Shown: piece by piece, positions 12,461-22,378 of the stretch
Layout: each line of letters starts with the position of its first letter
Numbering within the stretch: the stretch's first letter is position 1
Source: Gracilaria vermiculophylla
Lineage: Eukaryota > Rhodophyta > Florideophyceae > Gracilariales > Gracilariaceae
Length of the DNA stretch: 64,000 bases
Reading direction: 5' to 3'
Assembly: GCA_019155205.2 (NCBI GenBank)
Contig: JAHNZQ020000004.1
Span: 3,128,523-3,192,522, forward strand
The notes under the pieces: generated by a model
What the model was told of the DNA's origin: nothing
Databases searched by the model: none
What the model saw: only the letters and a program-made list of their open reading frames with translations
Position numbers and translations under genes: made by a program

Positions 12461-13891
12461 TTAGCCAATAGTTCCTTCTAACTTTAGGTTTAATAGTTTA
12501 TCTGCCTCCATAGCAAATTCCATGGGTAATTCTTGTAATACTTCTTTGCAAAAACCACTAATCATTAAACTAACAGCTTCTTCAATATCAATACCTCTTT
12601 GTAAAAAGTAAAAGATTTGTTCTTCGCCAATTCTTGAAGCAGAAGCTTCATGTTCTATTCTTGCAGAAGGATTTCTAACTTGAATATAAGGAAATGTGTT
12701 AGCTTGACACGATTTTCCTAATAATAAAGAGTCACATTGAGAATAATTACGTGAATAGTTAGCTTTAGGACCTATTTTTACTAAACCTCGGTAGCTATTA
12801 ACAGAATGTCCTGCTGAAATTCCTTTAGATATTATTTTGCTTTTTGTATTGACTCCGATATGGATCATTTTACTACCTGTATCCGCTTGCTGATAGTTAT
12901 TAGTTAATGCTATAGATGAAAATTCTCCGACAGCATTCTTTCCTGTTAAAATACAGCTTGGATATTTCCAAGTGATGGCAGAACCTGTCTCTACTTGGGT
13001 CCACAAAATTTTAGAATTATTTCCTGAGCATAATCCTCTTTTAGTTACAAAATTATAAACTCCTCCTTCCCCTTCTGAATTACCGGAATACCAATTTTGT
13101 ACTGTTGAATACTTTATGGTGGCATTGTTAAGAGCTACTAATTCTACAACAGCAGCATGTAGTTGGTTATTGCTGAACTGTGGTGCTGTACATCCTTCAA
13201 GATAACTAACATAGCTGTTCTCATCAGCAATAATTAATGTTCTTTCGAATTGTCCAGCTTCTTTATTATTAATTCTAAAGTATGTAGAAAGTTCTAGTGG
13301 ACAATGTGTATTTGGAGGAATATAACAAAAAGAGCCATCGCTGAATACAGCAGAATTTAATGCAGAAAAATAATTATCACCCACCGGAACAACAGAACCT
13401 AGATACTTTTTTATTAAATCTGGGTATTTTTCTACAGCTTCGGTAATAGAGCAGAAAATAACACCAACTTCAGCCAGCTCTTTTTGAAAAGTTGTAGCTA
13501 TAGATATGCTGTCGAATACAACATCTACTGCAACGTTAGTTAGCTTTTTTTGCTCATTTAAAGGAATACCTAATTTATTGAATGTTTTCAAGATCTCTGG
13601 ATCTACTTCATCTAAATTTTGAAGATTTTTTTTGTATTTGGGACTAGAATAATAAGTTATTTTATCATACTCTATTTTTTTATATGTAAGTTTTGCCCAT
13701 TGAGGCTCATCCATTGTTTTCCATTTTTTATAAGCATTGAGACGAAAATTTTTCAAGTATGTAGGTTCATTTTTTTTTGTTGATATACTTTCAACAATTT
13801 TTTCATTTAAACCAGGTGGTAAACTATCAGATTCAATATTTGTATAAAAACCATATTTATATGGTTGATTTATGAAATTGTCTATAGTCAT
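12461..13891 (-). CDS. sufB: Fe-S cluster assembly scaffold SufB
   Basis: Scaffold subunit of the SUF system (476 residues; older name ycf24). Family blocks visible include [11 protein letters not shown], the central beta-helix region with SYLEGCTAP and [11 protein letters not shown], and the C-terminal [20 protein letters not shown] and GFCKEV motifs. It is upstream of sufC in a two-gene operon. Confidence 0.97.
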   Translation of the reverse strand: MTIDNFINQPYKYGFYTNIESDSLPPGLNEKIVESISTKKNEPTYLKNFRLNAYKKWKTMDEPQWAKLTYKKIEYDKITYYSSPKYKKNLQNLDEVDPEILKTFNKLGIPLNEQKKLTNVAVDVVFDSISIATTFQKELAEVGVIFCSITEAVEKYPDLIKKYLGSVVPVGDNYFSALNSAVFSDGSFCYIPPNTHCPLELSTYFRINNKEAGQFERTLIIADENSYVSYLEGCTAPQFSNNQLHAAVVELVALNNATIKYSTVQNWYSGNSEGEGGVYNFVTKRGLCSGNNSKILWTQVETGSAITWKYPSCILTGKNAVGEFSSIALTNNYQQADTGSKMIHIGVNTKSKIISKGISAGHSVNSYRGLVKIGPKANYSRNYSQCDSLLLGKSCQANTFPYIQVRNPSARIEHEASASRIGEEQIFYFLQRGIDIEEAVSLMISGFCKEVLQELPMEFAMEADKLLNLKLEGTIG

Positions 13892-13982
13892 ATTATATAT
13901 ATAATTATTTTAATTGTTTCTTGTATAATTAATATTTTATAAAATTACATATTATTTAAGTCAAAGTTTTATCTGATTCACA

Positions 13983-14723
13983 TTATTGATATATATAATC
14001 AATATATAGTATCTTGTGATTTAATTCTCTAGTATATAATACCGTAGATATTCTATAAATATCACAATATATATCTTTTAGAAACTTTGATATTAAATAA
14101 ATCAATATATAGTACTGAAATTTTAATGATTTTGTGAATTTTTTCATTTTCATCGCAATTAATATACTTTGTATTTTTATTGCTGTATTCTCTAGTGCTT
14201 GTGATGCAAAAGTAGAAATAAAAATAATTCTTTTTATCATTCTACGTTCACAGAATCTAAATAGTTGAAAAAAAGAAAAAATAATATCTTCATATGTTGT
14301 AGTCATAAATACAATATTAATTGTAAAAAAATAATGTATTAAAATTGTCAGCATTCTTATATAAAAAATATATTTACTACAAATAAATATAGTATTCATA
14401 ACAGTATAGTAAACACATGAAAATTGGATCACATAAGTTTTGAATATTAATTTAATTACAAAACAAAATGTAAAACTTAGGATAAATAATATATATAAAG
14501 TATGAAAAATAAATTGTTGATAATCGTTTTGTAAATTCTTTAAGTGAAAAAATGGAATTAAATGCAGAAATGTACTAAAAGCAACATATCTAAAGTAAGT
14601 ATACGAAATAATAGATAAGTATATAAATAAAAAATAAACTTTATTATTCGAGTTCAACTTATGTAACCAAGTTTGCGGTGATTCAATGTATTGATCGAGT
14701 AGAAAGTTTTGTGATAAGTTCAT
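13983..14723 (-). CDS. ycf92: EcfT/CbiQ-like membrane protein (probable Ycf92)
   Basis: A 246-residue hydrophobic protein with about five transmembrane segments. The N-terminal stretch DQYIESPQTWLHKLNSNNKV resembles the entry motif of the transmembrane T component of energy-coupling-factor transporters. The C-terminal amphipathic part (TTTYEDIIFSFFQLFRFCER, then SQALENTAIKIQSILIAMKM) resembles the coupling helices of that family. The canonical ARG coupling motifs are not clearly kept, and no S component or dedicated ATPase is nearby apart from sufC. The symbol follows the red plastid reading frame I believe it corresponds to; the family is more certain than the name. Base composition is very AT-rich. 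Confidence 0.55.
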   Translation of the reverse strand: MNLSQNFLLDQYIESPQTWLHKLNSNNKVYFLFIYLSIISYTYFRYVAFSTFLHLIPFFHLKNLQNDYQQFIFHTLYILFILSFTFCFVIKLIFKTYVIQFSCVYYTVMNTIFICSKYIFYIRMLTILIHYFFTINIVFMTTTYEDIIFSFFQLFRFCERRMIKRIIFISTFASQALENTAIKIQSILIAMKMKKFTKSLKFQYYILIYLISKFLKDIYCDIYRISTVLYTRELNHKILYIDYIYQ

Positions 14724-14793
14724 ACAATTTTATATTAATAGATATAAATATTTATTGCTTTTATAATCTCTATTATGTAAATATATAATACTA

Positions 14794-14876
14794 GGGTAGA
14801 TGGCGGAAATGGTATACGCACCACATTCAAAATGTGGCAACTTACAGTTATGAGGGTTCAAGTCCCTCTCTACCTA
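14794..14876 (+). tRNA. trnL(CAA): tRNA-Leu(CAA)
   Basis: An 83-nucleotide class II tRNA. Acceptor GGGTAGA pairs with TCTACCT, the anticodon loop TTCAAAA reads CAA, a variable arm is present and the T arm is GAGGGTTCAAGTCCCTC. It lies between the EcfT-like gene (minus strand) and ycf39. Confidence 0.95.
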
Positions 14877-14922
14877 TATCTTGAGTTTTAATTTAAGATT
14901 ATATTACAAATAAAATAATGAT

Positions 14923-15894
14923 ATGAGTTTATTAGTCATAGGTGCAACAGGAACTTTAGGAAGACAAATTGTTAGGCGAGCTTTGGATGAAGGTTTTCAG
15001 GTCAAATGTTTTGTTCGAAGCTTTCGTAAAGCAGCTTTTTTAAAAGAGTGGGGGGCAGAGTTAGTTTACGGAGATTTAAAGCTACCAGAAACAATACCTC
15101 TTGCTTTAATAGGTATTACAGCAATTATAGATGCATCTACAGCTCGAACTAATGATTTTTATAATGCTACCAAGGTCGATCTTTATAGTAAATATATTTT
15201 AATAGAGGCTGCCAAGAAAGCGAATATTAAGAGATATATTTTCTTTTCCATTCTTAATTCTGATAAATATGCTGAAATACCATTAATGCATATGAAAACA
15301 ATGGTAAAAAATTACTTAATAAGTTCAGACATTGACTATACAATTTTTGATTTAGTTGGTTTTTTTCAGGGTCTAATTGCTCAATATGCATTGCCTATTC
15401 TAGATAATCAGACAGTTTGGATTGCAAATGATTTTAATTCAATTGCTTATATAGACACTCAAGATATAGCTAAATTAACTATTAAAAGTTTATCTACTAT
15501 AAAAACTAAAAATAAAATTTTGCCTATGGTTGGTTCTAAATCCTGGAATTCAATAGAAATTATTGAATTATGTGAAAAATTATCTGGACAAAGATCTAAA
15601 ATCTCTCGAATTCCTATTTTGATTTTATCTTTTCTTCGTCAATTAACATATTTTTTTCAGTGGAGTTGGAATATATCCGATAGGTTAGCTTTTACTAGAG
15701 TTTTAACAAGTAATAATAGTTTCAATACTTCTATGGATAACGTATATGATTTATTACAAATTAACAGAGAAGAAATAGAAAGATTAGAAGACTATTTTCA
15801 AGAGTACTTTAGTAAAGTTATGACAAAACTCAAAGAGATAAATTATGATCCTCTAAGTCAAGAAGATCAACCAGTAAACAAAGATAGTTTTTAA
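14923..15894 (+). CDS. ycf39: Atypical short-chain dehydrogenase-like protein Ycf39
   Basis: NmrA/isoflavone-reductase-like atypical SDR of 323 residues. The N-terminal NAD(P)-binding motif is [26 protein letters not shown] (glycines at residues 7-13). The catalytic tyrosine/lysine pair of classical SDRs is not evident. Cyanobacterial Ycf39 binds the photosystem II assembly complex with high-light-inducible proteins and helps deliver chlorophyll to D1. A small ycf41-like gene follows 24 bases later. Confidence 0.95.
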   Translation: MSLLVIGATGTLGRQIVRRALDEGFQVKCFVRSFRKAAFLKEWGAELVYGDLKLPETIPLALIGITAIIDASTARTNDFYNATKVDLYSKYILIEAAKKANIKRYIFFSILNSDKYAEIPLMHMKTMVKNYLISSDIDYTIFDLVGFFQGLIAQYALPILDNQTVWIANDFNSIAYIDTQDIAKLTIKSLSTIKTKNKILPMVGSKSWNSIEIIELCEKLSGQRSKISRIPILILSFLRQLTYFFQWSWNISDRLAFTRVLTSNNSFNTSMDNVYDLLQINREEIERLEDYFQEYFSKVMTKLKEINYDPLSQEDQPVNKDSF

Positions 15895-15918
15895 TTACAC
15901 TATATTGAGAATCATATT

Positions 15919-16224
15919 ATGAATATCTTTATTTGTACTGCTTACTTAATAAGCCAACCTAAATTAATAAAAGTAAAACAGAAAGACTTATGCTATATTC
16001 TTATATCTTTATATAATTATCGAGATAATACCTCAAATATTAAAATTAAAGCGTTAGCAAGAGGAAAAGTTGCTAAGCAAATTTTTGATTTATATCAACC
16101 GAAACATACTATCGTTATTGAAAGTTCTATTTATATTAAAAAAAAACAAGCATTAGATAAATATAAAAAAGGATCAAAAATGATATTCATGAAAATTCAT
16201 AAAATACATAATTCATATATTTAA
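15919..16224 (+). CDS. ycf41: Small OB-fold SSB-like protein (probable Ycf41)
   Basis: A 101-residue basic protein. The opening strand pattern (FICTAYLISQPKLIKVKQKD), then IKIKALARGKVAKQIFDLY and TIVIESSIYIKKK, follows the layout of single-stranded-DNA-binding OB folds: a GxxA-like turn and a charged last strand. That fits Ycf41 of red plastids. The C-terminus is lysine-rich. It follows ycf39 closely and is probably co-transcribed. The assignment rests on pattern, not on strong identity. Confidence 0.6.
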   Translation: MNIFICTAYLISQPKLIKVKQKDLCYILISLYNYRDNTSNIKIKALARGKVAKQIFDLYQPKHTIVIESSIYIKKKQALDKYKKGSKMIFMKIHKIHNSYI

Positions 16225-16341
16225 ACTGTATAATAAGCCTAATAAGCTTTTTAAGAATGTTGTTTAGTGAATATAATTTTCATGTACAATGTTATTAACT
16301 TACTTTAAATTTTTGCAATTAATTATATCAGGATATCTATC

Positions 16342-16458
16342 ATGTTGACTTTAAAAATCTTTGTTTATACAACTGTCATCTTCTTTGTGTCTCTTTTCTT
16401 TTTTGGTTTTTTATCTAATGATCCTTCTAGAAATCCTAATAGAAAAGATTTAGAGTAA
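16342..16458 (+). CDS. psbI: Photosystem II reaction centre protein I
   Basis: A 38-residue single-span protein at the edge of the PSII reaction centre. It starts [15 protein letters not shown] and ends [14 protein letters not shown], the standard PsbI pattern. Its stop is only 25 bases from the stop of the convergent lyase gene. Confidence 0.97.
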   Translation: MLTLKIFVYTTVIFFVSLFFFGFLSNDPSRNPNRKDLE

Positions 16459-16483
16459 TTTATATTATTTGATTCTGATGTAG

Positions 16484-16945
16484 TCAATGAGATATTCGTA
16501 TCTCAGAAATAAAAGATATGGCTAAATATTTCTGATTTTTTCTTAAAATAGAAATAATTATCTTGAATCTAGGATTAATTAAATAGATGTACTCATAATA
16601 TACTATGTTTTGTTTTACAGATTTAATTTTTATGCTGTTATGTGTATGAATTTTTAATCTGTAATACTTTACTTTGTCATTTGTGATTTTATGCACTGTA
16701 TCAAATTCAGATTCTTCTTGTTGAAAAAATAGATAACATGCTTTTTGATCTTTGTTTTTGTCATACAGCTGATATTGGTATAACAGACGACTATCTATTT
16801 GTGTTTTATATATATTAGAAATTTGTTTGAATTTTAATTCTTCTTTATGGTAATTTATTTGTTTATTACCTATAATATAGTTTGTCCTTTGGCATATCCA
16901 TCTTCCTTCTAATTGGTCTAAAATTTTATTGTATGTGTATGTCAT
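16484..16945 (-). CDS. ycf58: CpcS/CpeS-type phycobilin lyase (Ycf58)
   Basis: Small lipocalin-like protein (153 residues) of the CpcS/CpeS family, which attach phycobilins to cysteine 82/84 of phycobiliproteins. The diagnostic N-terminal motif LEGRWICQRTNYI and the C-terminal SFISEIRI match the family, and the interior is beta-rich. Its likely substrates (CpcB, CpcA, CpeB, CpeA, ApcF) are encoded elsewhere in the window. It lies 18 bases after the Omp85-like gene on the same strand. Confidence 0.8.
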   Translation of the reverse strand: MTYTYNKILDQLEGRWICQRTNYIIGNKQINYHKEELKFKQISNIYKTQIDSRLLYQYQLYDKNKDQKACYLFFQQEESEFDTVHKITNDKVKYYRLKIHTHNSIKIKSVKQNIVYYEYIYLINPRFKIIISILRKNQKYLAISFISEIRISH

Positions 16946-16963
16946 ATAATTAAGAAATATAAT

Positions 16964-18996
16964 TTAAGTAAAGTTAATACCTATGTAGACATTTTTTTTA
17001 TGTTTATCGTTTACAGGATATTCGATGAATATAATAGGCTTCTGCTTAAATGGTAAATAGAGATTAATACCTATGCTTTGCTGGTTATAATGTTTGTATA
17101 ACAATCTTGAACTATATATATCAGGTAAATATGAAACTTTATACGATAGAATTTTTGTATAATTGATTATATAATATATAGCAATACATTGTAGTGGATA
17201 TATTTCATATTGTATATTAAATAGATAACGTCCTTTATTAATTAATCTGGAATTATATATCTCCTGATTCTTGTTGTATTCGCAAGTATTTGAATATAAT
17301 TTAATAGGTGTTAAATGTTTGATTATATCAAGTATATGAATTTTAAGTTTAAATTTTAAGATATTTTTATATATACTAGGTATAACTAATGGTAAATTAA
17401 ATATAGTATCATAGTTGAATGTTATATATGGATGGAAATTCATTGTATAGTATGTAAATCTGCTTGTTTTTAAGTTAGTGTATGATAAAAACTGTAGGTA
17501 CTTATTAAAATATTTTCCAATACTTGAATATATAGATTGTGGATACTCTAATGCCAATAGTACGTATAATACTTTTCTTTTAATTAACTTTGATACATTA
17601 AATATATGCTTATACTTACTTATCTTCATATTTTTATATGAGTATTGATAAAGGGATACAAAAGATTTTTCTTCATATTGGATTAAGCACTTTTGAACTA
17701 TATTCAGATTATTTTTTAGATAGTATTGTAATCCAATCGTGAAATTTTCTGTTATAATTTTCAAATTTGACTCTTCTTTAATGAAAGGATTCGAATTAAG
17801 AATTTGTATATAATTCGAATTATATATGAATCTATAATTATATAAATTATAGTAACCATAAAATAAGTAACTATTAACATAAGTGTTTACTATTTTTAAT
17901 AATGATAATTTTATGTTTATTTTAGTTGAGTTTAATGAAGTATTCATTTTGATTTGTAATTTTTGTATGAAATTCCAATTATATATAAATTGCAATGCGA
18001 AAGATCTTTTATATTCCAAAAGCATAGATGTATTGAGTAAATTTATTGAGTATTTAAACTGGGACATTTGGATTATATATTTAAGTTTTTTAAAAAAAAT
18101 AATAATATTATATTTCAGTGTTTTCATATTATCCAAGCTATAAATGCTTTGTATTTCATTTTGATTTAAACTATATTTTATTTTAAGAATTAATCCTTTT
18201 GGAAGAGTATCTACATCATAAGTAAAGTTTTGTATTATTCCTTGTCTTTTTAAGAAGGATATACCATCTTCTAGTTTATAAAAATTTAATATCTTATTAG
18301 GCATAATATCAAGTCGCTTTAGGATAAAATCGTGCAATTTATGAATTTCATGTTTTTTTTTATATTTTTAGTTTTGCATTTAATTTGTATTCTATAAATT
18401 TTACCTTCATCAATTTTTATACTTACTTTATGAGTATAAGGTTGGCGATTTATATTTACCCTTGACCAGTAATAACCATGTGATATATACCAATTGTAGA
18501 TTCTATGGATAATAGAATCGATTAATAAGTAATTTTTGGGTAGCCCTAATTGATTTATAAACAATCTTTTCAGGAATTTGATAGAAATTTTTAATTTTCT
18601 ATATTCTCTAATATTTATTCTGTTTATTACAGGATATATATTTATATTAAATATTTCTTGTTTATATTTCGAATATAATACGATGTATTTATTAATAGAT
18701 CTAATACAACCAGCCTTTTGTAATATATATATTTCTCCTTCTAAGGATGCATTATTAAAATTTATATGTCTGGTTTTATGATGTAAAGTCTGTTTAGAAT
18801 GTTGTATTTTATAAAGTAAGTATTTATTACACTTATGTATTTTTATTTGTTTACTAACGGATTTAGTAGACTCTAATGTATGTTTACAATAAATATGAGA
18901 TACCATTGCATACCAAGTTGTATAATGTATTTTCCTATCTGCACAAAAGAGGAAAGATAAAATTATAAGAAATAAATGAACAAGAATAAATTGCAT
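16964..18996 (-). pseudogene. Omp85/BamA-like outer-membrane protein, frameshifted at an A9 run
   Basis: Two minus-strand frames, 18996-18319 (225 codons) and 18337-16964, together look like one Omp85 protein of about 677 residues. The first has a hydrophobic, signal-like N-terminus (residues 1-18) and a POTRA-like block (IIHRIYNWYISHGYYWSRVN, then KIDEGKIYRI). The second continues with a POTRA end (LNFYKLEDGISFLKRQGII) and closes like an Omp85 barrel (SIGINLYLPF, then FIEYP, then VYIGINFT). The second frame has no ATG at the junction, only TTG at 18337 and an internal ATG. The frames meet at nine A (minus sense; T run at 18353-18361), and one extra A joins them exactly. The barrel lacks a clear VRGY/F motif. 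The role would be in outer-membrane protein biogenesis. I know no standard plastid symbol for it. Confidence 0.6.
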
Positions 18997-19135
18997 TTAA
19001 TATGTAATCCTAATTAACAAATTATATTTATTATGTTTTCTAATTTACTTAAGAATATTTTATTTTCACGATTTATACAATTTAATTATATATTAATTTG
19101 TGATATGTATTATATTACATTTATTATTGTTACTT

Positions 19136-19972
19136 ATGAAATATTGGAATTTAAAAAAAATTAATCAGTCATCTTTAGATAAAACTGGTGTTATACCTAG
19201 ATCAATTAGTAAACTTTTTGAAAAATTTAAAAAAGAGTTAGATCCGAATGCAGAAGTTGAAGCTATAGAAGAATTTAAGGTGGCCAGATATCAAACTATT
19301 GCATCTGTCAAGTATCTTGTTTTTTTGTTTATTATGCCTGTTCTGATTAATCAAGTTTCTAAAAGTTTTCTTTTTGGTCCTTTTATTAACTATTTATGGA
19401 ATAAAGATGAACATATAATTTTTCTTAATCATTCTCAAGAAGAACGAGCTTTCGCAGAATTACAAAGATTCGAAGAAAAGTTACATTTTGAAATTCTTAT
19501 CGGTAAAGTCGATAATCCTTCTTCGAATTTAATTAATTATCGAATGACAGAAAAAGCTTTAGAATTGGCTGTAGATTACGCTAATGAAAGTTCTTGTGCC
19601 ATTAAAAATATTTTAGCAGATTTGTTATCAATTGCTATTTTTATTTCTATAATAATATCTAGCAAAAGACAGTTTTCGATACTGAGATCATTCTTAAATG
19701 AATTAATATATAGTTTAAGTGATACAGCTAAAGCTTTTTTAATTATATTATTTACTGATATGTTTGTTGGTTTTCATTCTCCTCATGGCTGGGAAGTAAT
19801 TATAGAGATAATTCTAAGACATTTAGGTTTACCTGAGAGCAGGGACTTTATCTTTGTATTTATTTCTACTTTTCCTGTAATTTTGGATACTATATTTAAG
19901 TATTGGATATTTCGATATCTTAATAAAATTTCTCCTTCTGCAGTCGCAACTTATCACAATATGAATGAATAA
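19136..19972 (+). CDS. cemA: Envelope membrane protein CemA
   Basis: Inner-envelope protein (278 residues; older name ycf10) of the CemA/PcxA family, linked to light-dependent proton extrusion and inorganic carbon uptake. It shows several C-terminal transmembrane spans, the conserved DPNAEVEAIEEFKVARYQT block and SPHGWEVIIEIILRH near the end. I chose ATG 19136 (MKYWNLKK). A GTG at 19100 would add 12 hydrophobic residues. Confidence 0.9.
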   Translation: MKYWNLKKINQSSLDKTGVIPRSISKLFEKFKKELDPNAEVEAIEEFKVARYQTIASVKYLVFLFIMPVLINQVSKSFLFGPFINYLWNKDEHIIFLNHSQEERAFAELQRFEEKLHFEILIGKVDNPSSNLINYRMTEKALELAVDYANESSCAIKNILADLLSIAIFISIIISSKRQFSILRSFLNELIYSLSDTAKAFLIILFTDMFVGFHSPHGWEVIIEIILRHLGLPESRDFIFVFISTFPVILDTIFKYWIFRYLNKISPSAVATYHNMNE

Positions 19973-20053
19973 AATACTTGATTTTTTATATATTTCAGTT
20001 TAATATTGTATTTCAAGCATCTGTGGCCGAGAGGCCGAAGGCAGCGGACTCAT

Positions 20054-22161
20054 GTGTGACCCGTTTTTAGGTGTTAACCGATCCATAATTAATTATGAGG
20101 TTAGCTAACTAAAAATCAAATCTTAAAAAATTTTAAAAAAGATTATAAGATTTAGATAAACTATACTTTTTTTGTTGGTTCGAATCCATCTATTTTAGAT
20201 CATAAATATAATTAATGAGTTAATCTACTTATATATAAGCCTTAATTATAAATAGATAAAGCAGACTCATTAAAAAGTTAATATGGTTAGGAAAACAAAC
20301 CCTTGTATAAAGTACTGATTTAAAATAAATTATAACTATAATTATGTATTTATAATATATTTTGTCCTTAAGCTTAATTATTATGAGTTAATATGAGCAT
20401 GATTTTTAATAGTGGCAATTAGTATATAGAGAGGAACCTAAGTTAACAATGGATATGAAAAGTATGGAACGGAGAAACTGATAAGTGAAAAATAATACAA
20501 AAAGTCATTTAATGACAAATTAGTTAATTTTAAGGTAAATGTAAAACACTTTTCAGCAAGAAGTAATAACAAAGCTACTGATAAGGCATTGACAAATAAG
20601 TATTTGATAATGGTAACCATACTTACATACTTAAATCAGCCATATTCGATGCATACTTATTGCGTCTATTAATTAAAGTAATATCTAGTAGATACTAGAT
20701 CTATATAATCAATAATGACTAGTTACATAATTGATGAAGAAACTAAATGGAAATATTTGCCGTGGAACCATATAAAACAAAGAGTTAATACATTAAAATA
20801 TAGAATCTATCAAGCATCTAAATTATGTGATAAACACTTGATTTATAAAACACAAAACAATCTAGTTAATTCTAATGAAGCTAAAATTTTAGCAATCCAG
20901 GATATATGCAAATCTATCAAAGATTCTTATATCTGTTGGGATAAAGAAAACTATAATTTATTTGATAAATTCAAAGCACGTATTTTAAGTCTCTTATTTA
21001 ATTATAAACATTCCTCTAATTTATGTAAGTCAATTCAGTCTTTATTAAATAAGATTGAACAATATATAATATTTCTATGTTTAGAATCAGAATGGAAAGC
21101 AAGATTTAGATATATTTTTAATACCAATCTACACAATGATTTATCATATAGACCGGAATATGAGAATGTTATATCTAATGATTATCTGCTTAGTACGCAA
21201 AACAACTTTTTAGTAAACTTTAAGTTGTATATACCTAGTAAGTACATTAATTTGATATATATAAAAAAAAAATTCATACTTTTCCATATTTCTTTTCTCG
21301 TGTAGTTGAATGGTCAAAGATACAAAACATGAATGAACATTGTGTAATGTCTAATTCTTCACCATTCTTAGAACCTGAAGAGTTTACACGTTATACGTAT
21401 AAAATATATGTCTTATTATGTAATATCTGTTTACATGGAACCGAATGGTTTAATATTAAAGTTTTATCCACAACAAAAAAAACATTTAATTTAAAAAAAA
21501 CACAGATTCTAATTCATTACATGTTTATCAAACATGGACTATCTAACTTAGATCAGTTATATTGCAGAAATCTTATTGAGAATTTATATGTCATATGTAC
21601 CTCTGTACGTACTCACGTATACATACATGCTAGCAAAAACAAACAAAGTTTTAAAAAACAAATTCACTGTTTTTACTGGATATTGAAAACAAATTTTCGA
21701 TTGTTAATCTACGATATATACTGGAATTTAGAATTAAATAAAAACATATGTAAATATACAATATACAATTCGAAAAATCTTTTATATATAAAAGATTTAT
21801 TAAATCGCTCACGCTTTAATAGTTATGTAAAATTGAATAATCTTACCAAAAAAATTTTCAATTTTTTGACTACCTTTTTCGAATTCTACAATGCCTCGAT
21901 ATCTTTTAAAGTGCTAGTACAATTCTATATAGTGTTTTCTAAAATCATATATATTTGGTTTAAAAAAAAACATAAAAAACACTTGAAGTATAAATTATAT
22001 AATTATTGGAATAATCAATTATTTATAGCTTATATTAAAAGAATTAAAATAAATATATTATATACATTATTATGTGAAAAAATTAATAGATAGTAGCCGT
22101 ATGAAGTGAAAACTTCAAGTACGGTTTTGTAAGAGAGGTTTTTAAAGAAATCGACTCTAAT
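20054..22161 (+). mobile_element. Group II intron in the CAU tRNA gene
   Basis: The intron starts GTGTGACCCG right after anticodon base 36 and ends ...CTCTAAT. Domain V is clear at 22095-22127 (AGCCGTATGAAGTGAAAACT, ending in ACGGTTT), and domain VI follows at about 22133-22161. Bases 20054-20714 should hold domains I-III, and a decayed maturase frame fills domain IV. The open frame at 20438-20620 on the other strand has no support as a gene. Size is 2108 bases. Confidence 0.9.
20715..22093 (+). pseudogene. Degenerate group II intron maturase (two frames)
   Basis: Two frames, 20715-21305 and 21329-22093, lie in intron domain IV. The first begins like a reverse transcriptase/maturase N-terminus: LPWNHIKQRVNTLKYRIYQA, then NLVNSNEAKILAIQDICKSI. 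The palm domain with the catalytic YADD motif is missing. The second frame is basic and helical, like a remnant of the X/maturase region. The frames meet at a run of ten A (21263-21272), and one added A would make a single frame of about 459 residues. Reverse transcriptase activity is ruled out by the missing active site; splicing help in trans or in cis remains possible. Confidence 0.7.
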
Positions 22162-22238
22162 AATCCGCCATCCTATTATGGACGTCGCTGGTTCGAATCC
22201 AGCCAGATGCAGTCATAAATTTAACAACTAATAATTTA

Positions 22239-22309
22239 AGCGGGTAGCGGGAATCGAACCCGCATCATTAGCTTGGAAGGCTAAGGTTTTACCACTAAAC
22301 TATACCCGC
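22239..22309 (-). tRNA. trnG(UCC): tRNA-Gly(UCC)
   Basis: A 71-nucleotide tRNA with acceptor GCGGGTA/TACCCGC, anticodon loop CTTCCAA (anticodon TCC) and T arm GCGGGTTCGATTCCCGC. It lies 27 bases past the split CAU tRNA on the opposite strand. Confidence 0.95.
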
Positions 22310-22378
22310 TATTAGTATAATAATATCATATATTTAAATTATTTAGTGAAAAGTTTGTTTATCTGATTTATCTAATAT

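Larger units (their letters stand above)
20017..22211 (+). tRNA. trnM/I(CAU): tRNA with CAU anticodon, split by a group II intron
   Basis: Exon 1 is 20017-20053 and exon 2 is 22162-22211, giving an 87-nucleotide tRNA. Acceptor GCATCTG pairs with CAGATGC (discriminator A), the anticodon stem GCGGA/TCCGC encloses the loop CTCATAA with anticodon CAT, and the T arm is GCTGGTTCGAATCCAGC. The 18-nucleotide variable region and the serine-like D arm make it class II in form. The acceptor and anticodon loop resemble plastid tRNA-Ile(CAU), the substrate of TilS (encoded at 54311). Similar intron-bearing genes in red plastids are, as I recall, labelled trnMe. The amino-acid identity is unresolved. Confidence 0.85.

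Noticed and set aside
16484..16945. Treating the 153-residue gene after psbI as anonymous
   Set aside because: Its EGRW-CQRT opening and SEIRI end match the CpcS/CpeS lyase family, so it was named.
17883..18143. Plus-strand frames opposite the Omp85-like gene (also 18578-18781)
   Set aside because: They are antisense to a better supported gene and show only biased, low-complexity composition.
18319..18337. Reading the Omp85-like locus as two separate overlapping genes
   Set aside because: The second has no ATG or ribosome site at the junction, and the POTRA pattern runs across the A9 run.
20438..20620. Minus-strand open frame in the group II intron
   Set aside because: It overlaps ribozyme domains I-III and lacks any recognisable protein pattern.
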